DNA of 20,860 nt from an uncultured Novosphingobium sp. (GTDB lineage: Bacteria > Pseudomonadota > Alphaproteobacteria > Sphingomonadales > Sphingomonadaceae), in assembly GCA_937860195.1 (NCBI GenBank), contig CALMBN010000266.1:1-20860 (forward strand). The letters are read 5' to 3'. The notes under the pieces are model-generated. The model searched no databases, was not told the DNA's origin, and saw only the letters and a program-made list of their open reading frames with translations. The translations under genes and the position numbers were made by a program. Shown here piece by piece: positions 6,740 to 17,776 of this stretch (positions are counted from its first letter, which is position 1; each line of letters begins with the position of its first letter).

Positions 6740-8332
6740 TTAGGTCAGCGCTTCGGCAATCAACAGCCTTGTGTTGGCGATCCCGTAGAGCGCGATGAAG
6801 CTACCCATGCGGGGCCCCTGGCTGGAGCCGAGCAGGGTTTCGTACAGGCACTTGAACCAGTCGCGCAGGCTTTCGAAACCATAATGCGGGTCTTTGCCGA
6901 TTTCATAGACAAGGGATTGCAGTTCCTCGGCCGTGGCATCGTCGCTGGTCGCGGCCAGCTCCTCATCAAGTGCAGCCAGCGCCAGCACTTCGCCGCCCTC
7001 TGGCTTGCGGCGCGCAAGCGACGGGGCAATGAAATCGCGATTATAGGCCAGCGCGGTCGTGACCAGTTTGTCCAGTTCCGGATGCGCCACCGGATCGGCG
7101 TTCTCGACATAATTACCAAGATAGGACCAGACCTGATCGCGGCTGGCCCCGGCACCCAGCACTGCAACCAGATTGAGCAGCAGGCCGTATGTGACCGGCA
7201 AATTGTCACCGGCCCCGCCGTGCTCGCCATTGGCGCGCAGCAGGTGCCACACTGGATTGCCGAGTTGCTGTTCAACCGGCTGTTCGGCCAGCTTTTCACG
7301 GAACTGCCAGTATTCATCGACCGCGCGCGGGATGATCCCGGCGTGGAGGCTTTTGGCGCTCTTGGGTTCGCGGTAGATATAGAACCCCAGGCTCTCCTCG
7401 CTGCCATAGCTCAACCACTGGTCGATCGTCAGGCCGTTGCCCTTGGACTTGGAGATCTTTTCGCCATTCTCGTCGAGGAACAGCTCGTAGATCATCCCTT
7501 CGGGCGGTCGGCCACCGAGTGCGCGGGTGATCTTGCCGCTTTCGCGAACCGAGTCGGTCAAGTCCTTGCCGCACATCTCATAGTCGACCCCCAGCGCGGT
7601 CCAGCGCATCCCCCAGTCGACCTTCCATTGCAGCTTCGACTTTCCGCCAAGGATCGACTGCTCGACCGTCTCGCCGTTATCTTCAAACCGCACGATCCCG
7701 GCCTCGGCATCGACCACCGCAACCGGCACCTGGAGCACTGCGCCGGACTTCTCCGAGATCGGCAACACCGGCGAATAGGTCGCCGCACGTTCCGCCCGCA
7801 AGGTTGGCAACATGATGTCCATGATCGCCTGCCAATTGCGCAGCACGCCTTTCAACGCAGCATCGAACTGACCTGAATTGTACATGTCAGACGAAGACAC
7901 GAACTCATAGTCGAACCCGAACCTGTCGAGGAAGGCCCGCAACATTGCGTTGTTGTGATGGGCAAAGCTCTCGTGGCAGCCGAACGGATCGGGGATCCGG
8001 GTCAGCGGCTTGTGCAGGTTGGCATCGAGCACGGCGCGGTTCTCGATATTGTCGGGCACCTTGCGCAGCCCGTCCATATCGTCGCTGAACGCGACCAGCC
8101 GGGTCGGCGCGCCGCCCGACAGCACTTCATAGGCGCGGCGAACCAGTGTGGTCCGCAGCACTTCCTGAAAGGTCCCGATATGCGGCAGGCCTGAAGGACC
8201 ATAGCCGGTTTCAAACAGCACCGGCGCTCCGCCAGGTTTCCCATCCGGGAACCGCTTCAGCAGCCTGCGGGCTTCTTCAAACGGCCAAGCCTTGGAAACC
8301 TGTGCGGCGGATAGCAGTGCATCGTCGATCAT
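6740..8332 (-). CDS. lysK: Lysyl-tRNA synthetase, class I (LysRS1)
   Basis: The 530-residue protein charges tRNA-Lys. It belongs to the class I enzyme found in archaea and most alphaproteobacteria, not the class II LysS. The Rossmann-fold signatures are clear: GYGPSGLPHIGTF with HIGT (51-54) and EKISKSKGNGL with KISKS (292-296). The motif KLQWKVDWGMRWTALGVDYE is typical of LysRS1. The C-terminal part holds the anticodon-binding cage. Start ATG 8332 matches the family's usual beginning (SKAWPFEEARRLLKR) and has AAGG about ten bases upstream. It is the last gene of a minus-strand run behind the phosphoribosyltransferase (53-base gap). Some bacteria carry both classes; I see no lysS in the window, so this is probably the main enzyme. 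Confidence 0.95.
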   Translation of the reverse strand: MIDDALLSAAQVSKAWPFEEARRLLKRFPDGKPGGAPVLFETGYGPSGLPHIGTFQEVLRTTLVRRAYEVLSGGAPTRLVAFSDDMDGLRKVPDNIENRAVLDANLHKPLTRIPDPFGCHESFAHHNNAMLRAFLDRFGFDYEFVSSSDMYNSGQFDAALKGVLRNWQAIMDIMLPTLRAERAATYSPVLPISEKSGAVLQVPVAVVDAEAGIVRFEDNGETVEQSILGGKSKLQWKVDWGMRWTALGVDYEMCGKDLTDSVRESGKITRALGGRPPEGMIYELFLDENGEKISKSKGNGLTIDQWLSYGSEESLGFYIYREPKSAKSLHAGIIPRAVDEYWQFREKLAEQPVEQQLGNPVWHLLRANGEHGGAGDNLPVTYGLLLNLVAVLGAGASRDQVWSYLGNYVENADPVAHPELDKLVTTALAYNRDFIAPSLARRKPEGGEVLALAALDEELAATSDDATAEELQSLVYEIGKDPHYGFESLRDWFKCLYETLLGSSQGPRMGSFIALYGIANTRLLIAEALT

Positions 8333-8385
8333 GATGCCCGGCCCTTCGCGCGTATAGACCAGTTTCGCAAGTTCGATATCTCTCG

Positions 8386-12733
<4,348 letters not shown>

Positions 12734-12737
<4 letters not shown>

Positions 12738-13276
12738 AAATCCTTGGATTGTTCCGCCACGCCAAGTCCGACTGGCAAGACCCGCGCGCCCGCGATTTCG
12801 ACAGGCCTTTGAATGAACGCGGCCGGACCGGAGCGGCAGTGATGGGGCGGCATATCCGCGATCATGGGGTGAACTGGGACCGGATGATCGCTTCCCCCGC
12901 GATCCGCTGCGCTGAAACGATCGAGATTGCTTGCGAAGCGGCTGGCCGGCCGGTCGCGGTCAACTGGGACCGCCGGATCTACCTCGCCAGCAGTGCAACC
13001 CTGCTCGACCTGCTGCGTGAGACCGAGGGCGATCCGGAGTCCATGCTGATGATCGGCCATAATCCGGGGCTGGAAGATCTGATCTTTGACCTCGTCCCGG
13101 ACGACGGAACCAGCCCGCTGCGCGATGTGGTCGAAGTGAAGTTCCCGACCGCCAGCTTCGCGGTGCTCGAACTCGATATCGAAAAGTGGTCCGAGCTCAA
13201 GGACCGCTGCGCCCGGTTGGTGCATTTGACGCGGCCAAGGGATCTGGATGTAGGCTTGGGGCCGGAACTGGCTTAG
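12734..13276 (+). CDS. SixA-type histidine phosphatase family protein (phosphohistidine phosphatase)
   Basis: This 180-residue protein has the catalytic RHG-type motif LFRHAKSDW with nucleophile H9, conserved R58 in SPAIRCAETIE, and second histidine H109 in MIGHNPGLEDL. The combination RHAKSDW plus DFDRPLNERG is typical of SixA, which removes phosphate from phosphohistidine in phosphorelay proteins in E. coli. The substrate here is not known. The start is TTG 12734, overlapping the helicase stop codon by four bases (TTGA); the next residues KILGLFRHA match the family beginning, and no ATG is available close by. The rare start and overlap suggest low, coupled expression behind the helicase. 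Confidence 0.85.
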
Positions 13277-13332
13277 CGAGCTGGACGCGTTGCATGGCCA
13301 TCGTTTTCGGCTGCTAAGCCAAGCTGCTGCGC

Positions 13333-13342
13333 GAAAGCGGAC
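13333..13342 (-). repeat. Possible degenerate inverted copy of the GTCCGCTT repeat
   Basis: GAAAGCGGAC at 13333-13342 is the exact reverse complement of GTCCGCTTTC, the left part of the repeat found at 14188, 14720, 16970 and 17688. The rest of the core differs, and no CATT arm is visible. A ten-base match could be chance, but it lies in the gap just before the MltR-like gene, adjoining the gaps that carry the clear copies. Confidence 0.3.
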
Positions 13343-13395
13343 TGTTCGGATACGACAACGTTGCGGGCATCAATGGAACAGGGCATCTTCTGTTG

Positions 13396-14151
13396 ATGGA
13401 GACTCCTACTGCCGATGACCGCGACGGATTTGCCGAGTTTAACCGACTAAACCGTCGCCTGTCAGGCCTTGATGAACGGGGCCTAGTGCTATCTCTGAGC
13501 GCTTTTGCAGAGGACAGTTTGGGCGAACTCTTGCGTGTTTTTATGCGTGAGCATGTTGCCGCAGCTGGTCTTCTGGACGGTTTTAACGCACCGCTCGGTA
13601 CATTCTCTTCCAGAATTAAAGCTGCGGTTGCGCTTGGTTTGATTACGCCAGAGCAATTCTCTGATCTCGAGAATTTACGCAAGATCCGTAATAAGTTTTC
13701 ACATACGTGGGAGGATATGTCCTTCGAGGATCAGTCAATTAAAGATAGAATAGAGAGCCTATCTTATAGTCCTATCGATGACCAATTTCCTGCCACTCCA
13801 TTTGATAAGATCAAATCTTCTTTAGCGGCGATATTAATAGAAATTCGTGTCACGATTGCAAAAATCGAAAAGGAAAATTTGCAAACCAAGAAAATTGGAT
13901 CGAGATTGTTTTCGGGCTTAAGTGGCAATAGTGATGGTGAAAAGCTTGCCTCCGCGAATGAGCTCTTGGATTCAATTCGACGGAAATTTAGGTCAGCCGA
14001 ACCAAAGGAGCAGGAGTTTCTCCTCATGATAAAGCAGCGTTTGTTGCTTCGCGTCATACTTGCCGCGGTAGGAGCTTCGGGCGAGGACAGTATTGAGTTT
14101 GCTCAGCTCCTTGCAATTCTCGAATCCGAAGACTGGCTAAAAACGGGATAG
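13396..14151 (+). CDS. MltR-like protein with HEPN-like R-x4-H motif and C-terminal extension
   Basis: ATG 13396 (TTG at 13393 is less likely) gives 251 residues. The first half matches the MltR (mannitol repressor) family: LSLSAFAEDSLGELLRVF, LLDGFNAPLGTFSSRIKAA, ALGLITPEQFSDLENLRKIRNKFSH is the family core, split here for length. E. coli MltR is about 195 residues and there is no mtl gene here, so mannitol control is unlikely. R98-N-K-F-S-H103 fits the R-x4-6-H pattern of HEPN domains, some of which are RNases. The second half (150-251) is a Lys/Glu-rich, largely helical extension I do not recognise. The gene is visibly richer in A+T than its neighbours, with codons such as aat, ata and tta, suggesting acquisition by transfer. 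Cytoplasmic; function unknown. Confidence 0.75.
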   Translation: METPTADDRDGFAEFNRLNRRLSGLDERGLVLSLSAFAEDSLGELLRVFMREHVAAAGLLDGFNAPLGTFSSRIKAAVALGLITPEQFSDLENLRKIRNKFSHTWEDMSFEDQSIKDRIESLSYSPIDDQFPATPFDKIKSSLAAILIEIRVTIAKIEKENLQTKKIGSRLFSGLSGNSDGEKLASANELLDSIRRKFRSAEPKEQEFLLMIKQRLLLRVILAAVGASGEDSIEFAQLLAILESEDWLKTG

Positions 14152-14187
14152 AATGGGCCACAGGGGTAGGAAGTAGGGACGCTTGAC

Positions 14188-14218
14188 GTCCGCTTCCCCC
14201 AACAAATCGGACATTACA
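14188..14218 (+). repeat. Short dispersed palindromic repeat, copy A
   Basis: The core GTCCGCTTCCCCCAACA (14188-14204) is followed after seven bases by CATTACAA. In this copy GTCCG (14188-14192) pairs with CGGAC (14208-14212), so it is a small imperfect palindrome. It lies between the MltR-like gene and the lipoprotein gene. The same orientation and spacing recur in copies B and D. Confidence 0.75.
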
Positions 14219-14236
14219 ATACGTGTGTGCCACTGC

Positions 14237-14599
14237 CTAAAACGGGCATTCGGCAAGCACGTTATCGCCACTAAACGGAGAAAAGATCCGAAGCGTCCAA
14301 CTGCCCGACAGACTCGTGGTGTGCTGCGATACCATCGCGACTGAGGCGCTGCACATCTTAATCGCTTCTCTTGCGGTGGTATCAATCCGAACGTCTACAG
14401 ATGAATTCCAACCGCTAACATCACATTTACTGACTAAGTTTGTGCCCATCATTGCGGCGCAAACGCGATACGCGTCATCGACTGCCTTAGACACGCGGTC
14501 GTCCCGAGGAGATGAATCACACGCGGCCAACGAAGCGAAGAGCGCGACAGGTAGCGCCAGCCTGATTGTAAGATTTGCCAACCCAACTCCCCCGATCAC
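14237..14599 (-). CDS. Small cysteine-rich lipoprotein, function unknown
   Basis: GTG 14599-14597 has AGGGA about six bases upstream. The 120-residue product has a hydrophobic N-terminus (LALPVALFAS) ending in the lipobox L24-A25-A26-C27, so it should be lipidated at C27 and anchored in the inner or outer membrane facing the periplasm. D28 after the cysteine could act as an inner-membrane retention signal by the E. coli rule, which may not hold here. The mature part has four more cysteines (C47, C59, C83, C118), enough for two disulfides. I do not recognise a domain; the region NSSVDVRIDTTAREAIKMCS looks like a small alpha/beta fold. It lies downstream of the TonB receptor start in the same strand order, but a 271-base gap separates them, so co-transcription is uncertain. 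Confidence 0.7.
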   Translation of the reverse strand: MIGGVGLANLTIRLALPVALFASLAACDSSPRDDRVSKAVDDAYRVCAAMMGTNLVSKCDVSGWNSSVDVRIDTTAREAIKMCSASVAMVSQHTTSLSGSWTLRIFSPFSGDNVLAECPF

Positions 14600-14870
14600 A
14601 ACGGTCCCTAAAGTTGAGGCGTGCTCGTGAAGCGAGTCAACCAGCTTTGCGCAACGCTAGACCTCGATGTCGTCAACGTCGAAAGTATTACCAGACGACT
14701 GCCTTCGAGACCAGTTAATGTCCGCTTTCCCCAACATAGCTGTCATTCAAAACCTGAATTTAGCTAGTCAAGAGTTGCCGTTTGCTGAAGGACTATCGAG
14801 CGGCGATGCCGCCGCCTTGGTTGCCAAACATACTCACAGAACACGTAAGAAACTTGGTTCAGTTGGTCTA
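14600..14870. other. 271-base intergenic region between lipoprotein start and TonB receptor end
   Basis: This is the longest gap in the window. It holds repeat copy B (14720-14750) and presumably the promoter of the minus-strand lipoprotein gene. An open plus-strand frame crosses it from 14667 into the receptor gene, but it lacks a ribosome binding site and family resemblance. I see no terminator, tRNA or riboswitch fold here. Confidence 0.5.
14720..14750 (+). repeat. Short dispersed palindromic repeat, copy B
   Basis: Core GTCCGCTTTCCCCAACA (14720-14736), then seven bases (tagctgt) and CATTCAA (14744-14750). It matches copy D in both blocks with identical spacing. The right arm (CTGTCATT) looks like a decayed form of the CGGACATT seen in copy A. 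Confidence 0.75.
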
Positions 14871-16889
14871 CTAGAATGCCAGTCTTGCCGTGATTCGGAC
14901 CTGTCTTGGTTCGACCGGATGAATATGGCGATCCTCAATTCCATCGGTTGGCTCACCTGTCAGCCGGGAGGGATACCAATAGGTGATGTCTGGGTCCTTG
15001 GCGTCGAACAGATTGAGGACATCAAAACCGAACCGCATTGGGCCAGTTTCCCAGTATGCTCCCAGATTGACGAGAGTTGTGCCTTGCGAGCGCTGCGATC
15101 CATCTTCGATCAATGGCGCACTGGCGAAATGTCGGATGCGGGTCGTTACTGTGATCCCCGGCGTGAGCCGTGCACTGATCCCACCGCTCAGCACAAACGG
15201 AGTCGCGCCAGGAATTGAGTTTTGGCCCGCCGACACCCCGCGAAAGCGGGCAAGGGTCCAAGATGCGGTTCCGTCGAGCGTTATCGCCGGGACCGGCTTC
15301 CAGAACATGGCTAGCTCAGTGCCGTAGCGCCGTGAGGCGTCATTGGGTTCGGTTGTTCCGGCATCACCCACGAAGACCAACTCGGAATTGAGATCGAGCC
15401 AGAACCCCACCGCTGAGAAATTCAGATTCCCGCGCTCGATTCTTAGGCCAAGTTCGGCACCTTGCGAGCGCGCGAATACCGGAACTTGATCGACCGGACT
15501 GCCATCGCTCGGGTCGATCGTAATGGCCGCGCCTCGAACATCGTTGGAATGATAGCCCTGACCGTAATTGGCATAGAATTCGAGTCCATTTTCTGCCTTC
15601 CAGGCCAGCGCAACCTTAGGTGAAAGGATCACCGCAGAGCCACTGCCGGAGTTGGCGGAAAGGCCAGAACGGACATTGTAACCGATGGTGTCGCCGCGCA
15701 GACCGACAACCAGTCGCAGACTCGGTGTGAGTTTGGCCTCAGCTTCGCCGTAGAGCCCACCGCTGTATTCATCGACCCGGTCTTCGCGAACTGCGCTAGT
15801 CACAGTTCCAGCTGTCGTATGATAAAGACCAACCTTGCCGATACGGTCCCAGCGCGCGTCGGCTCCAATTCGCAACGTGAAGGAGTCGCCCTTCCATTCG
15901 CGGTGGACGGCACCACCGAACACTCCGCGTCGGTCAATCTGACGAAATTCGTCGCCGTTCACCGGATCTTCAAGCAAGTAAGTGAAATTCGAAGTCAGCT
16001 GCAGACGTGAGCCGATCGCGTAGGCTGAAACTGTTGTATCGCCAAATTGACCATTGAAGGTCGCCGCAATTCGCCCAGCGCGTCCTCCAAGATTTGGATC
16101 GATAAAGCCATTGCGCGGGATCAAGCCCGATGTGATTGCCCGCTCTGGCACCTGATCAGTGGAAACCCAGCTGTTGCTGTAGCCTGACAAGCCAAGGGAC
16201 CAATCGGAAGCCGAGTATTTAAGAAGCCCGTTGAACTTGCGTTGATGCTCATCGAGGACCCAAGGGCCATTCGATACCGCGCCTTCGACAGCGCCCAGCA
16301 GGGTGCCATCGCCAAGGGTGGTGCTCCCCGCCAACAAACCTCGCCAGTACCCAAACGAGCCACCACTCACCTCAGCGAATGGTCGATCAAGTCTCGACTT
16401 GGTGGTGAAGCGCATCGTCCCCGCAGACGAAAAATCGCCTTCAGCGGCATGATAGGGGCCTTTGGTGTAATCGATCCGCTCGACCATTTCGGGTATAATG
16501 AAATTGAGATCGAGATAACCTTGGCCATGCCCATGGCTGCGCATATTGACCGGTGAACCATCGACATATCCTGCCAGATCAGTGCCATGATCAAGGTTAA
16601 ACCCTCGCAGAAAATACTGGTTTGCCTTGCCGGAACCAGCATGCTGGGTGGCTATCAGGCCAGGGACATTTTCAGCGAGTTCCCCGACACGGCTGATCGG
16701 GCGATTCTCGAAATCGGCAAAGCCGACTACGCCTTCCGAGCCGCTGGTGGCAACGCCAACCCGATCGATGGCACGGCCATAGACGACGATCTGGTCATCG
16801 GTCCCAGATTCCGATGTCTCATCAGCCAGTGCTTGATTGGAGACCAGAGCTAGGGGAATCGCGGCTAGAATTGAACGGGAGTAACACAT
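14871..16889 (-). CDS. TonB-dependent outer membrane receptor, substrate unknown
   Basis: ATG 16889-16887 gives 672 residues with a signal peptide (cut after NQALA, residue 22); the in-frame TTG at 16925 would bury it. A TonB-box-like segment QIVVYGR (33-39) precedes the plug domain (about 55-165; ENVPGLIATQHAG, NQYFLRGFNLDHGTDLAGYVDG is spread over 74-111), and a long beta barrel follows, ending in aromatic F (VRITARLAF) as outer membrane barrels do. The plug has the motif NMRSHGHGQGYLDLNF with H119 and H121, and the end has DRHIHPVEP. This marks a subgroup I recall only as unassigned receptors. Histidines near the plug apex may bind a metal or a metal complex, an inference. The size is normal. 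No ABC transporter or regulator for iron uptake is adjacent. Confidence 0.9.
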   Translation of the reverse strand: MCYSRSILAAIPLALVSNQALADETSESGTDDQIVVYGRAIDRVGVATSGSEGVVGFADFENRPISRVGELAENVPGLIATQHAGSGKANQYFLRGFNLDHGTDLAGYVDGSPVNMRSHGHGQGYLDLNFIIPEMVERIDYTKGPYHAAEGDFSSAGTMRFTTKSRLDRPFAEVSGGSFGYWRGLLAGSTTLGDGTLLGAVEGAVSNGPWVLDEHQRKFNGLLKYSASDWSLGLSGYSNSWVSTDQVPERAITSGLIPRNGFIDPNLGGRAGRIAATFNGQFGDTTVSAYAIGSRLQLTSNFTYLLEDPVNGDEFRQIDRRGVFGGAVHREWKGDSFTLRIGADARWDRIGKVGLYHTTAGTVTSAVREDRVDEYSGGLYGEAEAKLTPSLRLVVGLRGDTIGYNVRSGLSANSGSGSAVILSPKVALAWKAENGLEFYANYGQGYHSNDVRGAAITIDPSDGSPVDQVPVFARSQGAELGLRIERGNLNFSAVGFWLDLNSELVFVGDAGTTEPNDASRRYGTELAMFWKPVPAITLDGTASWTLARFRGVSAGQNSIPGATPFVLSGGISARLTPGITVTTRIRHFASAPLIEDGSQRSQGTTLVNLGAYWETGPMRFGFDVLNLFDAKDPDITYWYPSRLTGEPTDGIEDRHIHPVEPRQVRITARLAF

Positions 16890-16969
16890 GGTTTGCCACG
16901 TGCCCCATTTGCTCGTTCCGACCAACCCGAAAATCTGAGTTAGGGTGGCAGTTGGTCTGTGTTGCGAAC

Positions 16970-16986
16970 GTCCGCTTTCCCCAACA
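16970..16986 (+). repeat. Short dispersed palindromic repeat, copy C
   Basis: Core GTCCGCTTTCCCCAACA (16970-16986), identical to copy B over all 17 bases. The CATT block is not at the usual distance. Instead GCGGACATT occurs at 17024-17032, an inverted partner of AACGTCCGC at 16967-16975, so a longer imperfect hairpin is possible. It lies in the divergent gap between the receptor and DUF805 genes and so may overlap their promoters. Confidence 0.75.
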
Positions 16987-17046
16987 TTCCAGCCGAACGC
17001 GGCCTTCCGGGCACGGCAACATTGCGGACATTGAATTTTCGCACGG

Positions 17047-17076
17047 TTGACGTGGTGGTGCAGCGCTCGCTAGCTT
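17047..17076 (+). promoter_or_regulatory. Possible sigma-70-type promoter of the DUF805 gene
   Basis: TTGACG (17047-17052) and TAGCTT (17071-17076) are separated by 18 bases, 24 bases before the GTG start at 17100. The -35 box is good and the -10 box is poor. It is a weak call from pattern alone. Confidence 0.3.
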
Positions 17077-17099
17077 GCATTCTCAACTGGGGATAGAGC

Positions 17100-17669
17100 G
17101 TGTCAGCAAGCGTAAAGCTGTTAGAGCATTTCAAAAGATTGTTTGATTTTGCTGGCCGTGAAGACCGTGCGAGCTTTTGGCCTTATGCGGGCGTTGCGTT
17201 CGGCATCACCATGTTAGCGGGAATGGTCATTTTCGTCCCGATGATGGCCGGCACTATGCAAGCGATGCAGGAATTTGCCGCGCAACACCCTGATCAGGCG
17301 ACGGTAACCAGCGGATCTGGGCAGTATTCGATTTCGGTCCACGGCAATCATCCTGAGTTTTTGCCTGCAGGGTCCATGGCGCTTTTCTTGGCAGTTACCT
17401 TTGGCCTGGCAATTCTGTTGTTCGCTGCGGCGGTGGTTCGAAGGCTCCATGATCGAGGAAAGTCAGGTGCTTGGGGGCTGATGCCGCTTCCCTTCATCAT
17501 CTATTCGTCGGTCATGATGCCGAAAATGTTTTCCAGCGTTGCGATGGGGAGTGACCCCAACATGGCGTCGTTCTTATCAATCTTTTTTAGCAACTTGCTC
17601 TACTTGGCTACATTGGGCGGATTGATCGTGTTGCTCGCTGGACCAAGCAAGCCAGTTCCAAACCAGTGA
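17100..17669 (+). CDS. DUF805 family inner membrane protein
   Basis: GTG 17100 has GGGGA about nine bases upstream. The 189-residue protein shows the DUF805 pattern: an N-terminal F-x-G-R-E-D-R-A-S-F-W block (FAGREDRASFWPY, 17-29), then membrane helices near 30-52, 92-113, 125-145 and 158-182, with the conserved VRRLHDRGKSGAWGL (113-127) after the second helix. Family members usually have 110-150 residues; here an insert rich in Gln and Ser (about 53-90, QPDQATV-like region and SGSGQYSISVHG) lies between helices one and two, probably as a periplasmic or cytoplasmic loop. The family's role is unknown. The gene diverges from the TonB receptor with 210 bases between starts. Confidence 0.85.
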   Translation: MSASVKLLEHFKRLFDFAGREDRASFWPYAGVAFGITMLAGMVIFVPMMAGTMQAMQEFAAQHPDQATVTSGSGQYSISVHGNHPEFLPAGSMALFLAVTFGLAILLFAAAVVRRLHDRGKSGAWGLMPLPFIIYSSVMMPKMFSSVAMGSDPNMASFLSIFFSNLLYLATLGGLIVLLAGPSKPVPNQ

Positions 17670-17687
17670 AGCAGTCATCGTGTGCGT

Positions 17688-17718
17688 GTCCGCTTCCCCC
17701 AACATCCGCGCCATTCAA
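17688..17718 (+). repeat. Short dispersed palindromic repeat, copy D
   Basis: Core GTCCGCTTCCCCCAACA (17688-17704), identical to copy A, then seven bases (tccgcgc) and CATTCAA (17712-17718) as in copy B. It sits between the convergent stop codons of the DUF805 and dehydrogenase genes. Confidence 0.75.
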
Positions 17719-17776
17719 CACGCTGCCGCAGCAATTGCTTGCCGGACAATGCTCGCGGCACCCACGAACCGCAGCC

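Noticed and set aside
6729..6760. Terminator between the convergent amylase and lysK genes
   Set aside because: Only a five-base AGCGC/GCGCT inverted match with no T run is present.
6884..7876. Long plus-strand open frame opposite lysK
   Set aside because: It mirrors the conserved LysRS1 frame, with no domain of its own.
13277..13395. tRNA or small RNA gene in the gap before the MltR-like gene
   Set aside because: Short inverted repeats such as GGCT/AGCC occur, but no cloverleaf or T-run terminator can be drawn.
14183..14220. Promoter made of TTGACG and TACAAT around repeat copy A
   Set aside because: The boxes are 26 bases apart, too far for sigma-70, and no plus-strand gene follows directly.
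14667..15218. Plus-strand open frame of 183 codons covering the 14600-14870 gap and the receptor end
   Set aside because: It has no clear ribosome binding site or known domain, and runs antisense to the conserved receptor C-terminus. Its first 68 codons contain repeat copy B.
14188..17718. Integron-like gene cassette array with attC sites
   Set aside because: The repeats are short, lack the RYYYAAC and GTTRRRY pair of attC sites, and the genes between them face both ways. No integrase is seen.
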